A DNA stretch of 64,000 nucleotides, taken from positions 1 through 64,000 of the forward strand of contig NZ_SGNY01000004.1 of the NCBI RefSeq assembly GCF_007002745.1. The letters run 5' to 3'. Shown one piece after another: positions 15,842-24,318 of this stretch (positions are counted from its first letter, which is position 1; every line of letters begins with the position of its first letter). The position numbers were made by a program, and so were the translations under genes. The stretch comes from Martinezella rhizogenes (GTDB lineage Bacteria > Pseudomonadota > Alphaproteobacteria > Rhizobiales > Rhizobiaceae). Below the pieces are notes generated by a model. That model did no database searches and was not told the DNA's origin. It saw only the letters and a program-made list of their open reading frames with translations.

Positions 15842-16863
15842 CAGCGGGTCCTCGGATCGAAAAAGCGGTAGAGAATGTCGGACAGGAGATTAAGCCCGAT
15901 GAAGATGACGCCGACGATAAGCACGCAGGTCATCACGGCATTCATGTCGCCGATGATAAGATTGCTGGTGAGATATTGCCCGAAACCCGGCCAGGCGAAG
16001 ACGGTCTCGATAAGCACCGCGCCTTCCAGCAGCGAGCCGTAAGCAAGGGCGATGATGGTGACGAGCTGCACGCGGATATTGCCGAAAGCATGCAGCCACA
16101 CCGTCTGTCGCTGCGACAGGCCTTTGACGCGGGCTGTCGTTACATATTCCTGGCCCAGCTGATCCAGCATGAAGCTGCGCGTCATCCGGGTGATATAGGC
16201 CGAGGAGGAATAACCGAGCAGGGCGGCGGGAAGGATGAGATGGTTGATCGCCGACCAGAACACTTCCATGTCACCCGCAAGCAGGCTGTCTATCAGCAGA
16301 AAGCCCGTCCGCTCCTCCACCAGACCGATATAGAACTGGTCCATGCGACCACCGCCGCCGACAAGACCGAGATGGGCGTAAAAAACGATCAGCGCGATCA
16401 TGCCGGTCCAGAAAATTGGCATGGAATGGCCAAACAGGCTGAGCACGCGCACGAGATGGTCCTGCCAGCGGTCTTTCTTGACGGCGGCATAAACGCCCAT
16501 GGGAATGCCGAGGCCGGCACCGATCAGGATCGCGAAGGTCGCAAGCTCCATCGTCGCCGGCATGACCCGGATGATATCTTCGATAACCGGTCGGCCGGTG
16601 CGGATTGAAGTACCGAAATCGCCGGTGAACACATCGCCGAGATAATAGATGAACTGCTGCCACAGCGGACGGTCGAAGCCGAGCGCATGATAGACCTGTT
16701 CATAGGTTTCACGGGTTGCATCCTCACCGACGATCGCCCGCACCGGATCGGCGGGCATCAGGCGGCCGATGAAAAAGGTCAGCAGCAGCAGTCCAAGCAG
16801 CGTAACGGCAATACTTCCGATCTGGCCGGACAGGCCATAAAGCGAAAGGCGTCTTTTTGACAT
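15841..16863 (-). CDS. ABC transporter permease (DppB/NikB-like)
   Basis: This 340-residue permease has an N-terminal membrane segment (IGSIAVTLLGLLLLTFFIG), the DppB hallmark ALGFDRPLWQQFIYYLGDVF followed by GDFGTSIRTGRPV, and the contact loop EYVTTARVKGLSQRQTVWLH. The ATG at 16863 follows GGGAGGAATC and was preferred over the in-frame ATG at 16923. It is the first gene of the operon, downstream of a gap with a clear dyad (16918-16940). The substrate is unknown; the nearest unpaired binding protein is the convergent one at 11374-12972. Confidence 0.92.
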   Translation of the reverse strand: MSKRRLSLYGLSGQIGSIAVTLLGLLLLTFFIGRLMPADPVRAIVGEDATRETYEQVYHALGFDRPLWQQFIYYLGDVFTGDFGTSIRTGRPVIEDIIRVMPATMELATFAILIGAGLGIPMGVYAAVKKDRWQDHLVRVLSLFGHSMPIFWTGMIALIVFYAHLGLVGGGGRMDQFYIGLVEERTGFLLIDSLLAGDMEVFWSAINHLILPAALLGYSSSAYITRMTRSFMLDQLGQEYVTTARVKGLSQRQTVWLHAFGNIRVQLVTIIALAYGSLLEGAVLIETVFAWPGFGQYLTSNLIIGDMNAVMTCVLIVGVIFIGLNLLSDILYRFFDPRTR

Positions 16864-17180
16864 GATTCCTCCCTTGCCAGAAACCGATCGGCGCAAGGAT
16901 GAATGCGCAATCCTGTCTGACAACTATTCACAAGTTGTCACAGGTGTAGAAAGCTGTCAAGCACGGGTCAGCAAAATCGACAGCGCCAGAGGCTCCGAAA
17001 AATTTATCCCGGTGGAAATTTCACCCTGCAGTTACCGGGGTTTCCCCTTCACCGGAAAATAAACCCCTTACGTTGTCGCAACCGCAAAAGCCTGTATTCT
17101 TTCGTTTCGAAAATATGCCGGCGCGAATGCAGTTCCAGGCATTGCCGACAACATCGAGGGCTTCCGGGGGAGAGCAAGAA
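16864..17180. promoter_or_regulatory. Divergent regulatory gap with dyad operator
   Basis: This gene-free gap of 317 bp separates the permease operon (minus) from the LysE-type gene (plus). TGACAACT (16918-16925) and AGTTGTCA (16933-16940) form a perfect 8-bp inverted repeat with a 7-bp spacer about 55-77 bp upstream of the permease start. The arm and spacer lengths suit a GntR/FCD dimer; the gene for such a regulator lies at 17843-18574. Binding is inferred. Confidence 0.5.
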
Positions 17181-17816
17181 ATGGCCGATATGACGCTTCT
17201 GGCATTTGCCCTCGTCGCTTTCATCGGTATCGCGACGCCCGGTCCGACTGTTTTGCTGGCGCTTTCGAATGGCTCGAAATTCGGAATTCAGCGCGCTTTG
17301 ACCGGCATGGCCGGCGCAATTCTCTCCGATTTCGTTCTGATCGGTGCGGTTGCGCTGGGGCTGGGAGCCCTGCTCGCTGCCTCGGAATTCTGGTTCAGCG
17401 TCGTCAAATGGGTGGGCGTCTGTTATCTCGTCTTTCTCGGTCTCATGCTGCTTCGCTCCAGAGGCACGCTCGACGGCGCGCTGCAACCGACAGATAGGAA
17501 CGGGGCGACATCCGCACGTTCGGTCTTTCTCAAGAGCTTTCTTGTCGCGGTGACCAACCCCAAGGGCTATCTGTTCTTTTCTGCTTTCCTGCCGCAGTTC
17601 ATCAACCCTTTGGCGCCGCAAATCCCACAATATGCGGTGCTTGCGCTGGTCTTTGCCGCCATCGATTTCATCGTGATGTTCGGATACGCCCTGCTGGGCG
17701 CACAGGCCGTCAGAATGTTACGCAAATCCGGCGCCCTGTGGCTTGACCGGATTTGCGGCGGTGCGCTGCTGACGCTTGCCGCCTCTCTGGCCCTTTATCG
17801 CCGGGAAAGCACCTAA
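17181..17816 (+). CDS. LysE/RhtB family amino-acid exporter
   Basis: This 211-residue membrane protein of the LysE/RhtB translocator family has the usual length and about six hydrophobic helices. It contains the family motif GIATPGPTVLLALSNGSKFG near the N-terminus and FLVAVTNPKGYLFFSAFLPQF in the middle. Relatives export amino acids or their derivatives. The ATG at 17181 is preceded by GGGGGAGAGCAAGAA and fits the first helix, so the longer upstream reading from 17073 was rejected. It is divergent from the dpp-like operon and convergent with the GntR gene. The exported compound is unknown. Confidence 0.88.
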   Translation: MADMTLLAFALVAFIGIATPGPTVLLALSNGSKFGIQRALTGMAGAILSDFVLIGAVALGLGALLAASEFWFSVVKWVGVCYLVFLGLMLLRSRGTLDGALQPTDRNGATSARSVFLKSFLVAVTNPKGYLFFSAFLPQFINPLAPQIPQYAVLALVFAAIDFIVMFGYALLGAQAVRMLRKSGALWLDRICGGALLTLAASLALYRREST

Positions 17817-17842
17817 GCCATTGAGACGGCTATCTTTCCGTC

Positions 17843-18574
17843 TTACTCCGCCGCCGTACGGGAGCGCAGAAGTACCTTGTAACGTTCAAGACTGCCACGC
17901 AGATGCGCCGCCATATATTGGCGCGCGGCATCCGCATCGCTTTCTATGATGGCGTCGACGATCCTGGCGTGTTCCTCCTGCAGATGGAGATTATAATCCT
18001 TCGGACGTGCGCCGGGTGCCGCGCCCTGCAATTCGCCACGCGGAATGATGCCGGAACGAATGAGTTGAAGGAACTCCGGAAAACGCCGGTTCTGCGTTGC
18101 CTGCGCAATTGCCAGATGGAATTCGAAATCGGAATCCCGTGTCGGCAGCCCGGCGGCCAGGCAGTCGCCAATCCGCCGGTGCGCATCGACAATCGCCTCC
18201 ACCTGCACGGCGGAACGACGCGATGCCGCAAGGCCGGCGGACTCAACCTCGAAAACCGTGCGCAATTCCAGCAATTCGATCACCGAGGAAATCCGCCCGA
18301 TAGCCAGATCGTTGAAAGGCAGTTCCTTGGCTGGTTTCGTCTCCACGGCAAAAACGCCCGCGCCCTTGCGGGCTTCAACGAGACCATCGGCGCGCAGAAT
18401 GGCGATGGCTTCGCGCACGACGGTACGGCTTACGGAATATTCACGCGTGAGCGCGCTCTCGCTCGGAAGACGGTCACCCGGGCGGAACACGCCCTCCGAC
18501 AAATCCCGTCTCAGTGCCGAACTGATTTTCGCCGCGAGCGATACCCCCTGCTTCGTGCTGCTCTCAACGTCCAT
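17843..18574 (-). CDS. GntR family transcriptional regulator, FCD (FadR) subfamily
   Basis: This 243-residue regulator has an N-terminal winged helix (LSEGVFRPGDRLPSESALTR, then YSVSRTVVREAIAILRADGL), followed by an all-helical FCD ligand domain. Metal-binding-type residues are visible in RDSDFEFHLAIA and LQEEHARIVDAI. FCD regulators commonly sense small carboxylates such as sugar acids, keto acids or amino acids, usually as repressors of the neighbouring catabolic and transport genes. Candidate target sites are the dyad at 16918-16940 and the ACATGT array at 9408-9463. Its own gene may be autoregulated from the 18575-18700 gap. Confidence 0.88.
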   Translation of the reverse strand: MDVESSTKQGVSLAAKISSALRRDLSEGVFRPGDRLPSESALTREYSVSRTVVREAIAILRADGLVEARKGAGVFAVETKPAKELPFNDLAIGRISSVIELLELRTVFEVESAGLAASRRSAVQVEAIVDAHRRIGDCLAAGLPTRDSDFEFHLAIAQATQNRRFPEFLQLIRSGIIPRGELQGAAPGARPKDYNLHLQEEHARIVDAIIESDADAARQYMAAHLRGSLERYKVLLRSRTAAE

Positions 18575-18723
18575 TCCAGCCCACCTGTTTTTAACCTGTC
18601 TGGCATGTTAGCAAACACCCGCAACAATGCAAGGGCCGGCCGCCTTGACGATTGGCTTGACTGACCCTTGCGGTCATCCATCCTGTCGCTCGAAAAGAAA
18701 TTTCCAACTCTTGTAGGAAGACG

Positions 18724-18748
18724 ATATACATTATACAATAACATATAT
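18724..18748. promoter_or_regulatory. Putative BigR operator overlapping the blh promoter
   Basis: This is a 25-bp AT-rich imperfect palindrome, ATATA-CA-TTAT-ACA-ATAA-CA-TATAT, in which the outer 5-bp and inner 4-bp blocks are exactly symmetric. It lies 26-50 bp before the blh start and overlaps a TATACA/TATACAAT -10 region; a TTGTAG at 18711 could be the -35. BigR is known to bind an AT-rich dyad in the promoter of its own operon. Confidence 0.72.
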
Positions 18749-18773
18749 TAATTTGGAACAACAGGAGATGCTG

Positions 18774-20069
18774 ATGAGCGCCGTCAAGATCAACGAGCGT
18801 CTGACCGTAGGCGGCCAGCCGGAGATCGCCGATTTCCCTTCACTCTCCTCTCAAGGGTATAAAAGCATCATCAACGCTCGACCGGATGGCGAAGACGCCG
18901 GCCAGCCGGGCAACATGCGCGAAAAAAGCGCCGCCGGTACTGCAGGTCTGACTTACAGCTTCATTCCGGTGACCGGACCGACCATGACCGAGGCCGATAT
19001 TCGCGCTTTCCAGCAGGCGATGGCCGCGGCCGACGGCCCTGTTTTTGCCCATTGCAAAGGCGGCACCCGCGCGTTGACACTCTACGTGCTCGGCGAAGCG
19101 CTTGACGCGCGTATGCAGCAAAGCGAAATCGAGGCTTTCGGCAGGACGCATGGTTTTGACCTGTCCGGCGCGGTTCGCTGGCTGGAGCGGCGGGCTTTGG
19201 CGGCACCGCACGTCAAGGCGTTCTTCGATCCGCGTACATCTAGCCTGCAATATGTCGTTTCGGACCCGGCGACCGGACGCTGCGCCATTATCGACCCCGT
19301 CTTTGATTTCGATGAAAAATCCGGCGCGACGGGCACGATGAATGCCGATGCCATTCTGGCCTATATCGAAAGCGAGGGCCTGTCGGTAGAATGGATACTC
19401 GATACCCATCCGCATGCCGACCATTTTTCCGCCGCCTATTACCTGAAACAGAAAACCGGCGCCCAGACCGCCATCGGCGCAAAAGTTACCGGTGTGCAAA
19501 AACTCTGGCAGGCGAAATATAACTGGCCCGATCTGGAGACCGATGGCTCGCAATGGGACCGGCTGTTTGAAGCGGGTGACAGGTTCAACATCGGTTCACT
19601 GGATGCCCTCGTGCTGTTTTCGCCCGGCCACACGCTGGCTTCCGTCACCTATGTCGTGGGCGACGCCGCCTTTGTGCATGATACGGTTTTCATGCCGGAT
19701 TCCGGCACCGCGCGCGCCGATTTTCCAGGTGGCAGCGCCAGCGAGCTTTGGGCTTCCATTCAGGACATTCTTGCCCTTCCAGAGGAAACGCGGCTTTTCA
19801 CCGGCCATGACTACCAGCCCGGCGGCCGCGCACCGAAATGGGAAAGCACGGTCGCAGAACAGAAACGCAGCAATCCGCATCTGGCCGGCATGACGGAAGA
19901 AGGCTTCATCCGTCTGCGCGAAGCTCGGGATCGCACCTTGCCGATGCCAAAGCTCATTCTGCACGCGCTGCAAGTCAATATCCGTGGTGGCCGCCTGCCG
20001 GAGCCGGAGGCCAACGGCAAACGCTACCTCAAATTCCCGCTCGATGGGCTGGAGGGCAGCACATGGTGA
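18774..20069 (+). CDS. blh: Blh: DUF442 sulfurtransferase/phosphatase-like domain fused to ETHE1-type persulfide dioxygenase
   Basis: This 431-residue two-domain protein begins with a DUF442 dual-specificity-phosphatase-like domain (residues about 1-140) carrying the loop HCKGGTR, with Cys94 as persulfide acceptor. A metallo-beta-lactamase fold of ETHE1 type follows (about 145-431) with THPHADH (His212, His214, Asp216, His217) and later FTGHD. Family knowledge: ETHE1 oxidises glutathione persulfide to sulfite, and Blh handles H2S-derived sulfane sulfur in Agrobacterium and Xylella. The ATG at 18774 follows AGGAG at 6-bp spacing; the in-frame TTG at 18753 is upstream of that site. It is the first gene of a four-gene overlapping operon. 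Confidence 0.9.
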   Translation: MSAVKINERLTVGGQPEIADFPSLSSQGYKSIINARPDGEDAGQPGNMREKSAAGTAGLTYSFIPVTGPTMTEADIRAFQQAMAAADGPVFAHCKGGTRALTLYVLGEALDARMQQSEIEAFGRTHGFDLSGAVRWLERRALAAPHVKAFFDPRTSSLQYVVSDPATGRCAIIDPVFDFDEKSGATGTMNADAILAYIESEGLSVEWILDTHPHADHFSAAYYLKQKTGAQTAIGAKVTGVQKLWQAKYNWPDLETDGSQWDRLFEAGDRFNIGSLDALVLFSPGHTLASVTYVVGDAAFVHDTVFMPDSGTARADFPGGSASELWASIQDILALPEETRLFTGHDYQPGGRAPKWESTVAEQKRSNPHLAGMTEEGFIRLREARDRTLPMPKLILHALQVNIRGGRLPEPEANGKRYLKFPLDGLEGSTW

Positions 20070-20416
20070 AAGACAATAATTGGCAACAGGCCCCGGGCAT
20101 CGCCGAAATCCCCCTGCCCGCCATGGAAGAACGCGCCGTCGAAGTTGCGCTGCTTTTAAAGACACTCGCCCATCCCGCCCGGCTGATGCTGGCCTGCACT
20201 CTGGCGCAGGCAGAATTTTCAGTCGGCGAACTGGAGACGAAGCTTGATATTCACCAGCCCACGCTTTCCCAGCAGCTCGGCGTGCTGCGGGAAGCGGGTG
20301 TTGTCGAAACCCGGCGCGAAGCCAAGCAGATTTTCTACCGGATGAGCGAGACGAAAGCGGCCCAGCTTATCGAGGCTCTCTACGCCATATTCTGTGCGCC
20401 GGAGGCGGCCCCGTGA
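20063..20416 (+). CDS. bigR: BigR, ArsR-family persulfide-responsive repressor
   Basis: This 117-residue winged-helix ArsR protein has a recognition helix region QPTLSQQLGVLREAGVVETR. It keeps two cysteines, Cys45 (RLMLAC) and Cys111 (YAIFC), equivalent to the pair in Xylella BigR that forms a disulfide or tetrasulfide with reactive sulfur species and releases DNA. There are no obvious metal-site residues of the ArsR type. The ATG at 20063 overlaps the end of blh by 7 bp and follows GGAGGGCAGC. It should repress this operon through the AT-rich dyad at 18724-18748. Confidence 0.9.
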   Translation: MVKDNNWQQAPGIAEIPLPAMEERAVEVALLLKTLAHPARLMLACTLAQAEFSVGELETKLDIHQPTLSQQLGVLREAGVVETRREAKQIFYRMSETKAAQLIEALYAIFCAPEAAP

Positions 20417-20820
20417 GCCCCTATTGGCCCTCGCTTTTCGGCGGCATGCTTCTCGGTCTTGCAAGCATCCTCCTGTTTCTGTTCAATGGCCGCATCGCCG
20501 GCATCAGCGGTATCATGAGCAGGATGCTCGGCCGGGAGCGGCGGCTCGCCGATCTAGCCTTCGTGGCTGGCCTGCTGGCCGGGCCCTATCTTTACACCGC
20601 CGCATTCGGACGGCTTCCGACGATAACCATAATCGCCCCATGGCCGCTGATCATCATTGCCGGCCTGCTGGTGGGTTTCGGCACGCGCATGGGCTCCGGC
20701 TGCACCTCCGGCCACGGCATCATGGGGCTGGCCCGGTTTTCCCGGCGCTCCATCGCCGCAACCGCAACCTTCCTGCTCACCGGCATTGTCGCGGCAACGA
20801 TAACGGGAGCCCTGTCATGA
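20413..20820 (+). CDS. pmpA: YeeE/YedE-family membrane protein PmpA-like
   Basis: This 135-residue hydrophobic protein has about four membrane helices and the DUF395 motif MGSGCTSGHGIMG, whose cysteine is thought to relay sulfur in thiosulfate and persulfide channels. It starts with GTG and shares four bases with the bigR stop. It pairs with the following gene; in related bacteria the two small proteins form a split YeeE-type transporter for sulfur species. The direction and exact species moved here are inference. Confidence 0.82.
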   Translation: MSPYWPSLFGGMLLGLASILLFLFNGRIAGISGIMSRMLGRERRLADLAFVAGLLAGPYLYTAAFGRLPTITIIAPWPLIIIAGLLVGFGTRMGSGCTSGHGIMGLARFSRRSIAATATFLLTGIVAATITGALS

Positions 20821-21254
20821 AAAATCAAGCCATGGCGCGTGTTGCGCTGGCATTGATCGCAGGAGCCCTGTTCGGTTTCGGCCTGTCGCTCTCCGGCATG
20901 GTCGATCCGGCCCGCGTTTCAGGTTTTCTCGATGTCGCGAGCGGCCATTGGGACCCGAGCCTGATGTTTGTTCTTGGCGGTGCAGTCTCGGTCGCCGTGC
21001 CGGGTGTTCTGCTCAGCCGTTTTATTGCCAGACCGGTTCTTGCCGAAGACTTCAGCCTTCCGGCAAAAACCCGCATCGACCGGCCCCTCATCCTTGGTTC
21101 AGCCATTTTCGGCATTGGCTGGGGGCTTGCCGGTTTCTGCCCCGGCCCGGCACTGTCGGCTTTCGCTCTCGGGCTTCTGCCGGTCATTCTTTTTGTCTGC
21201 GCCATGATTGCAGGCATGTTGGCGCATGATCGCCTCCTGGCGAAAGAGCCATAG
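20817..21254 (+). CDS. pmpB: YeeE/YedE-family membrane protein PmpB-like (DUF6691)
   Basis: This 145-residue membrane protein is the partner half of the split YeeE-type transporter. It has hydrophobic segments ALALIAGALFGFGLSLSGM and LGSAIFGIGWGLAGFCPGPA; the FCPGPA motif contains the conserved cysteine. The ATG at 20817 overlaps the pmpA stop (ATGA) and follows GGGAGC. A longer reading from 20394 overlaps the previous gene and was rejected. It is the last gene of the operon. Confidence 0.82.
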   Translation: MKNQAMARVALALIAGALFGFGLSLSGMVDPARVSGFLDVASGHWDPSLMFVLGGAVSVAVPGVLLSRFIARPVLAEDFSLPAKTRIDRPLILGSAIFGIGWGLAGFCPGPALSAFALGLLPVILFVCAMIAGMLAHDRLLAKEP

Positions 21255-21298
21255 AGCAACCCGCCAACCTTCATACCCAGGCATGATAAGAATGGACA

Positions 21299-21322
21299 GC
21301 GCGGGTGACAAAACACCCGCGC
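21299..21322. terminator. Hairpin between convergent pmpB and gpmI
   Basis: GCGCGGGTG (21299-21307) pairs perfectly with CACCCGCGC (21314-21322) around a 6-nt loop. It sits between two convergent stop codons and can serve both strands, although neither side has a good T run. Confidence 0.6.
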
Positions 21323-21332
21323 CAAGACCTTA

Positions 21333-22850
21333 TTACAGGTCGATCAGGCTCTTGCCCGTCATTTCCGGGGGCAGTTGCACGTTCATCAGTTGCAGCAAGG
21401 TGGGCGCAACATCGGCGAGAATGCCGTCATGCAGCTTTGCACCCTGCGGGCCGCCAAACAGGATCACCGGCACCGGATTGGTGGTATGCGCCGTGTGCGG
21501 GCCGCCGGTCACGGGGTCGACCATGGTTTCACAATTGCCGTGGTCAGCGATTACCAGCATGGCGCCACCGACTTTCTCGAGAGCGGCAACGACAGCAGCA
21601 AGCCCGCGATCCACGGCTTCGCAAGCCTTGATAGCGGCCTGCAGATCCCCGGTATGACCAACCATGTCCGGATTGGCGTAATTTGTGACGATAAGATCAT
21701 AGCCCTTGCCGATCGCCTCGACGAATTTCTCCGTCACTTCCGGCGCGCTCATTTCCGGCTGCAGATCATACGTCGCAACCTTGGGGGATTTCGGCATGAA
21801 GCGGTCTTCGCCCACCTCCGGCTCTTCCTTGCCGCCATTCAGGAAGAAGGTGACATGCGGGTATTTTTCGGTTTCGGCGAGACGGAACTGCGTGAGCCCG
21901 TGTTTTGCCACCCATGCACCCAGCGTATTGGCGATATCGCGCTTCGGATAGGCCGTCGTCATGAAAGCAGCGTGCCGGGTGGAATATTCCACCATGCCAA
22001 GCAATGCCGAAAGCACGGGCTTTTCACGCGCGAAACCATCAAAGTCATCCGCACCGATGGCAAGCAGGATTTCACGGGCACGGTCAGCGCGGAAGTTCAG
22101 GCAGAACAACCCATCGCCGGCCTTGAAACCCTCATAACCATTGATCACAGTCGGCAGAATGAATTCATCCGTCACATCGTTCTTGTAGCTCTGCGCGACC
22201 GCGCTAACCGCATCAGGCGCATGTTCGCCCTTGCCGAGAACCATGGCGTCATAGGCCTTTTCAACGCGCTCCCAGCGATTGTCGCGATCCATCGCATAAT
22301 AACGGCCGATCACAGTGCCGATGCTGGCGCCTTGCGGCAGGCTCGCCACCAGCGCCGCAACAAAATCTTCCGCCGATTGCGGCGCGACATCGCGGCCATC
22401 GGTGATGGCATGCACGACGACTTTCAGACCATGGCTGATCATGAGCTTCACCGCCGCCTGACCGTGGAGAATATGGCCATGGACGCCGCCATCGGAAACG
22501 ACGCACATCAGATGCGCCACGCCGCCCGCTGCCTTTACGGTGGCGGCGAAATCAAGCATCGCCGCATTGCGGAAAAAGCTGCCATCCTCGATCGCCAGAT
22601 CGATCTGGCCGAGATCCATCGCAACGATGCGGCCGGCGCCGATATTGGTGTGGCCGACTTCGGAATTACCCATCTGGCCGGTGGGCAGGCCGACATTCGG
22701 GCCGAAGGTAGTCAGCGTCGCATTCGGGCAGGTGGCGAAAAGACGGTCCATGGTCGGCGTGTTCGCCAGCACTGGCGCGTTGCTGGATTTATCCTCACTC
22801 AGCCCCCAGCCATCGAGAATAGTCAGGACAACGGGTTTGGGAGTGCGCAT
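21333..22850 (-). CDS. gpmI: 2,3-bisphosphoglycerate-independent phosphoglycerate mutase
   Basis: This 505-residue cytoplasmic enzyme interconverts 3- and 2-phosphoglycerate in glycolysis and gluconeogenesis through a phosphoserine. The alkaline-phosphatase-fold motifs are clear: VVLTILDGWG at the start, PTGQMGNSEVGHTNIGAGR with Ser63 as nucleophile, VHAITDGRD, and the metal-binding NYANPDMVGHTGD and IADHGNCE segments. The length agrees with the roughly 510-residue family. The ATG at 22850 opens the conserved N-terminus; the reading from 22946 adds an unrelated 32 residues. It follows the bkd operon on the same strand but is separated by 209 bp with a stem-loop, so it is probably transcribed separately. 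Confidence 0.96.
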   Translation of the reverse strand: MRTPKPVVLTILDGWGLSEDKSSNAPVLANTPTMDRLFATCPNATLTTFGPNVGLPTGQMGNSEVGHTNIGAGRIVAMDLGQIDLAIEDGSFFRNAAMLDFAATVKAAGGVAHLMCVVSDGGVHGHILHGQAAVKLMISHGLKVVVHAITDGRDVAPQSAEDFVAALVASLPQGASIGTVIGRYYAMDRDNRWERVEKAYDAMVLGKGEHAPDAVSAVAQSYKNDVTDEFILPTVINGYEGFKAGDGLFCLNFRADRAREILLAIGADDFDGFAREKPVLSALLGMVEYSTRHAAFMTTAYPKRDIANTLGAWVAKHGLTQFRLAETEKYPHVTFFLNGGKEEPEVGEDRFMPKSPKVATYDLQPEMSAPEVTEKFVEAIGKGYDLIVTNYANPDMVGHTGDLQAAIKACEAVDRGLAAVVAALEKVGGAMLVIADHGNCETMVDPVTGGPHTAHTTNPVPVILFGGPQGAKLHDGILADVAPTLLQLMNVQLPPEMTGKSLIDL

Positions 22851-23011
22851 GGGAGGACCTTCTTCTTCATTCGGTTGCCGGCGGACAGCGGATCGCCGGG
22901 CACCGGAGCGCCCTCGTCCGCCACTATGATCATGATGAGAAAACATGCTTCTCGTTCTTCTCTTCTATACCCGAAGATCACGAACGCAAGCCTATACCGA
23001 CACCGAAACAG

Positions 23012-23039
23012 TTCCGTGAAGCCGGAGTGCTTCACGGAA
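23012..23039 (-). terminator. Perfect stem-loop after bkdB
   Basis: TTCCGTGAAG (23012-23021) and CTTCACGGAA (23030-23039) form a perfect 10-bp stem with an 8-nt loop, 21 bp after the E2 stop codon on the minus strand. It is followed only by CTGTTTC, so it is a plausible but weak intrinsic terminator or 3' stabiliser of the bkd transcript. Confidence 0.55.
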
Positions 23040-23059
23040 AAAAGCTTTTGGATGAAACC

Positions 23060-24316
23060 TCAACCGTCGATGAATATCAGTGCCGGCTTTTCCAGGAGCG
23101 CCTTGACGGCCTGGATGAAGACGGCGGCATCCCAGCCATCGACCACCCGGTGATCAAAGCTGGACGACAGGTTCATCATCTTGCGCGGCACGAAGCGTGA
23201 GCCATCCCAGACCGGACGCGTCATGATCTTGTTGACGCCGATGATCGCCACCTCCGGATGGTTGATGATGGGCGTCGAGACCACACCACCCAGGGCTCCG
23301 AGCGAACTTATGGTGATGGTGGAGCCCATCAGTTCCTCCCGATGCGCCGTGCCGGTGCGGGCGGCTTCGGCAACGCGTGAGACCTCGTCTGCACATGCCC
23401 ACAGGCCGAGTGCTTCGGTGTGGCGCACGACCGGAACGGTGAGGCCGGACGGTGTTTGCGTGGCAATGCCGATATGGACGGCTTCGTAATGGCGGGCGAC
23501 ACCGTTCTCATCGTCGAAAGTGGCATTCATGCCGGGATGATCGGCCACAGCTTTCACCAGAGCGCGCATCAGAAACGGCAGGATCGTCAGTTTCGGCTGT
23601 CCAGAACGACGATTACCGTTCATGGTGGCACGCAAATCTTCGAGTTCCGTCACATCGATTTCCTCGACATAGGTAATGTGCGGAATACGCGAAGCGGAGA
23701 GCACCATCTTCTCGGCAATCTTGCGCCGCAGCCCCGTCACCTTCACTTCCTCGACGGCGCTATCGTAGGCCGCTGCCAGCTCGGGGCGTTCCGGCCGTTC
23801 CCGCACGGTTAAGAACCCATCGAGATCGGCATGGGTGATATGCCCGTCCGGCCCGGTTCCCTTGACCTTTGTGAGATCAATATCGAGATCGTCGGCACGC
23901 TGGCGAACGGCGGGAGACGCCAGCGGTTTGTGGTGCGGTTCGGCTGGAGGCGGCGGCAGCGGCGAATTCTCGGCGGGACGCGCAGCCGGCTGGGTTTCGA
24001 CGGGTGGCGGCGCTTCCGTCATATCCGCCGGCGCTTCGGCTTCCGGCGCGTTGACCTCGGGAGCGGCGGCAGAGACATCGGTTTCGATGCGGACAAGTGG
24101 TGCCTTCACCGGCACGGTATTTCCGACCGTCACGGCCAGCCAGGTGACGATGCCCGCCACCGGCGACGGAATTTCGACCGTTGCCTTGTCAGTCATCACG
24201 GCGGCCAGCACCATGTCCTCATGCACCGGATCACCCGGCTTGACGTTCCATTCTACCAGTTCGGCTTCAGCGACGCCTTCGCCGACATCGGGCATTGTAA
24301 TGGTATATTCCGCCAT
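23060..24316 (-). CDS. bkdB: Branched-chain 2-oxoacid dehydrogenase E2 (dihydrolipoyl transacylase)
   Basis: This 418-residue E2 core has an N-terminal lipoyl domain with Lys44 in MTDKATVEIPSP, and an Ala/Pro-rich linker (about 85-145). The E3/E1-binding domain (LASPAVRQRADDLDIDLTKV) and C-terminal acyltransferase domain with SSSFDHRVVDGWDAA (His389, Asp393) follow. It transfers branched acyl groups from E1 to CoA. The ATG at 24316 follows GGAGGCCTGATT, 2 bp after the E1 beta stop; the 46-residue longer reading was rejected. No E3 gene follows, so lipoamide dehydrogenase must come from elsewhere. Confidence 0.94.
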   Translation of the reverse strand: MAEYTITMPDVGEGVAEAELVEWNVKPGDPVHEDMVLAAVMTDKATVEIPSPVAGIVTWLAVTVGNTVPVKAPLVRIETDVSAAAPEVNAPEAEAPADMTEAPPPVETQPAARPAENSPLPPPPAEPHHKPLASPAVRQRADDLDIDLTKVKGTGPDGHITHADLDGFLTVRERPERPELAAAYDSAVEEVKVTGLRRKIAEKMVLSASRIPHITYVEEIDVTELEDLRATMNGNRRSGQPKLTILPFLMRALVKAVADHPGMNATFDDENGVARHYEAVHIGIATQTPSGLTVPVVRHTEALGLWACADEVSRVAEAARTGTAHREELMGSTITISSLGALGGVVSTPIINHPEVAIIGVNKIMTRPVWDGSRFVPRKMMNLSSSFDHRVVDGWDAAVFIQAVKALLEKPALIFIDG

Positions 24317-24318
24317 AA

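Noticed and set aside
21375..23153. 592-codon open frame on the plus strand
   Set aside because: It is antisense to gpmI and extends into the gap and bkdB. The phosphoglycerate mutase motifs on the other strand are decisive.
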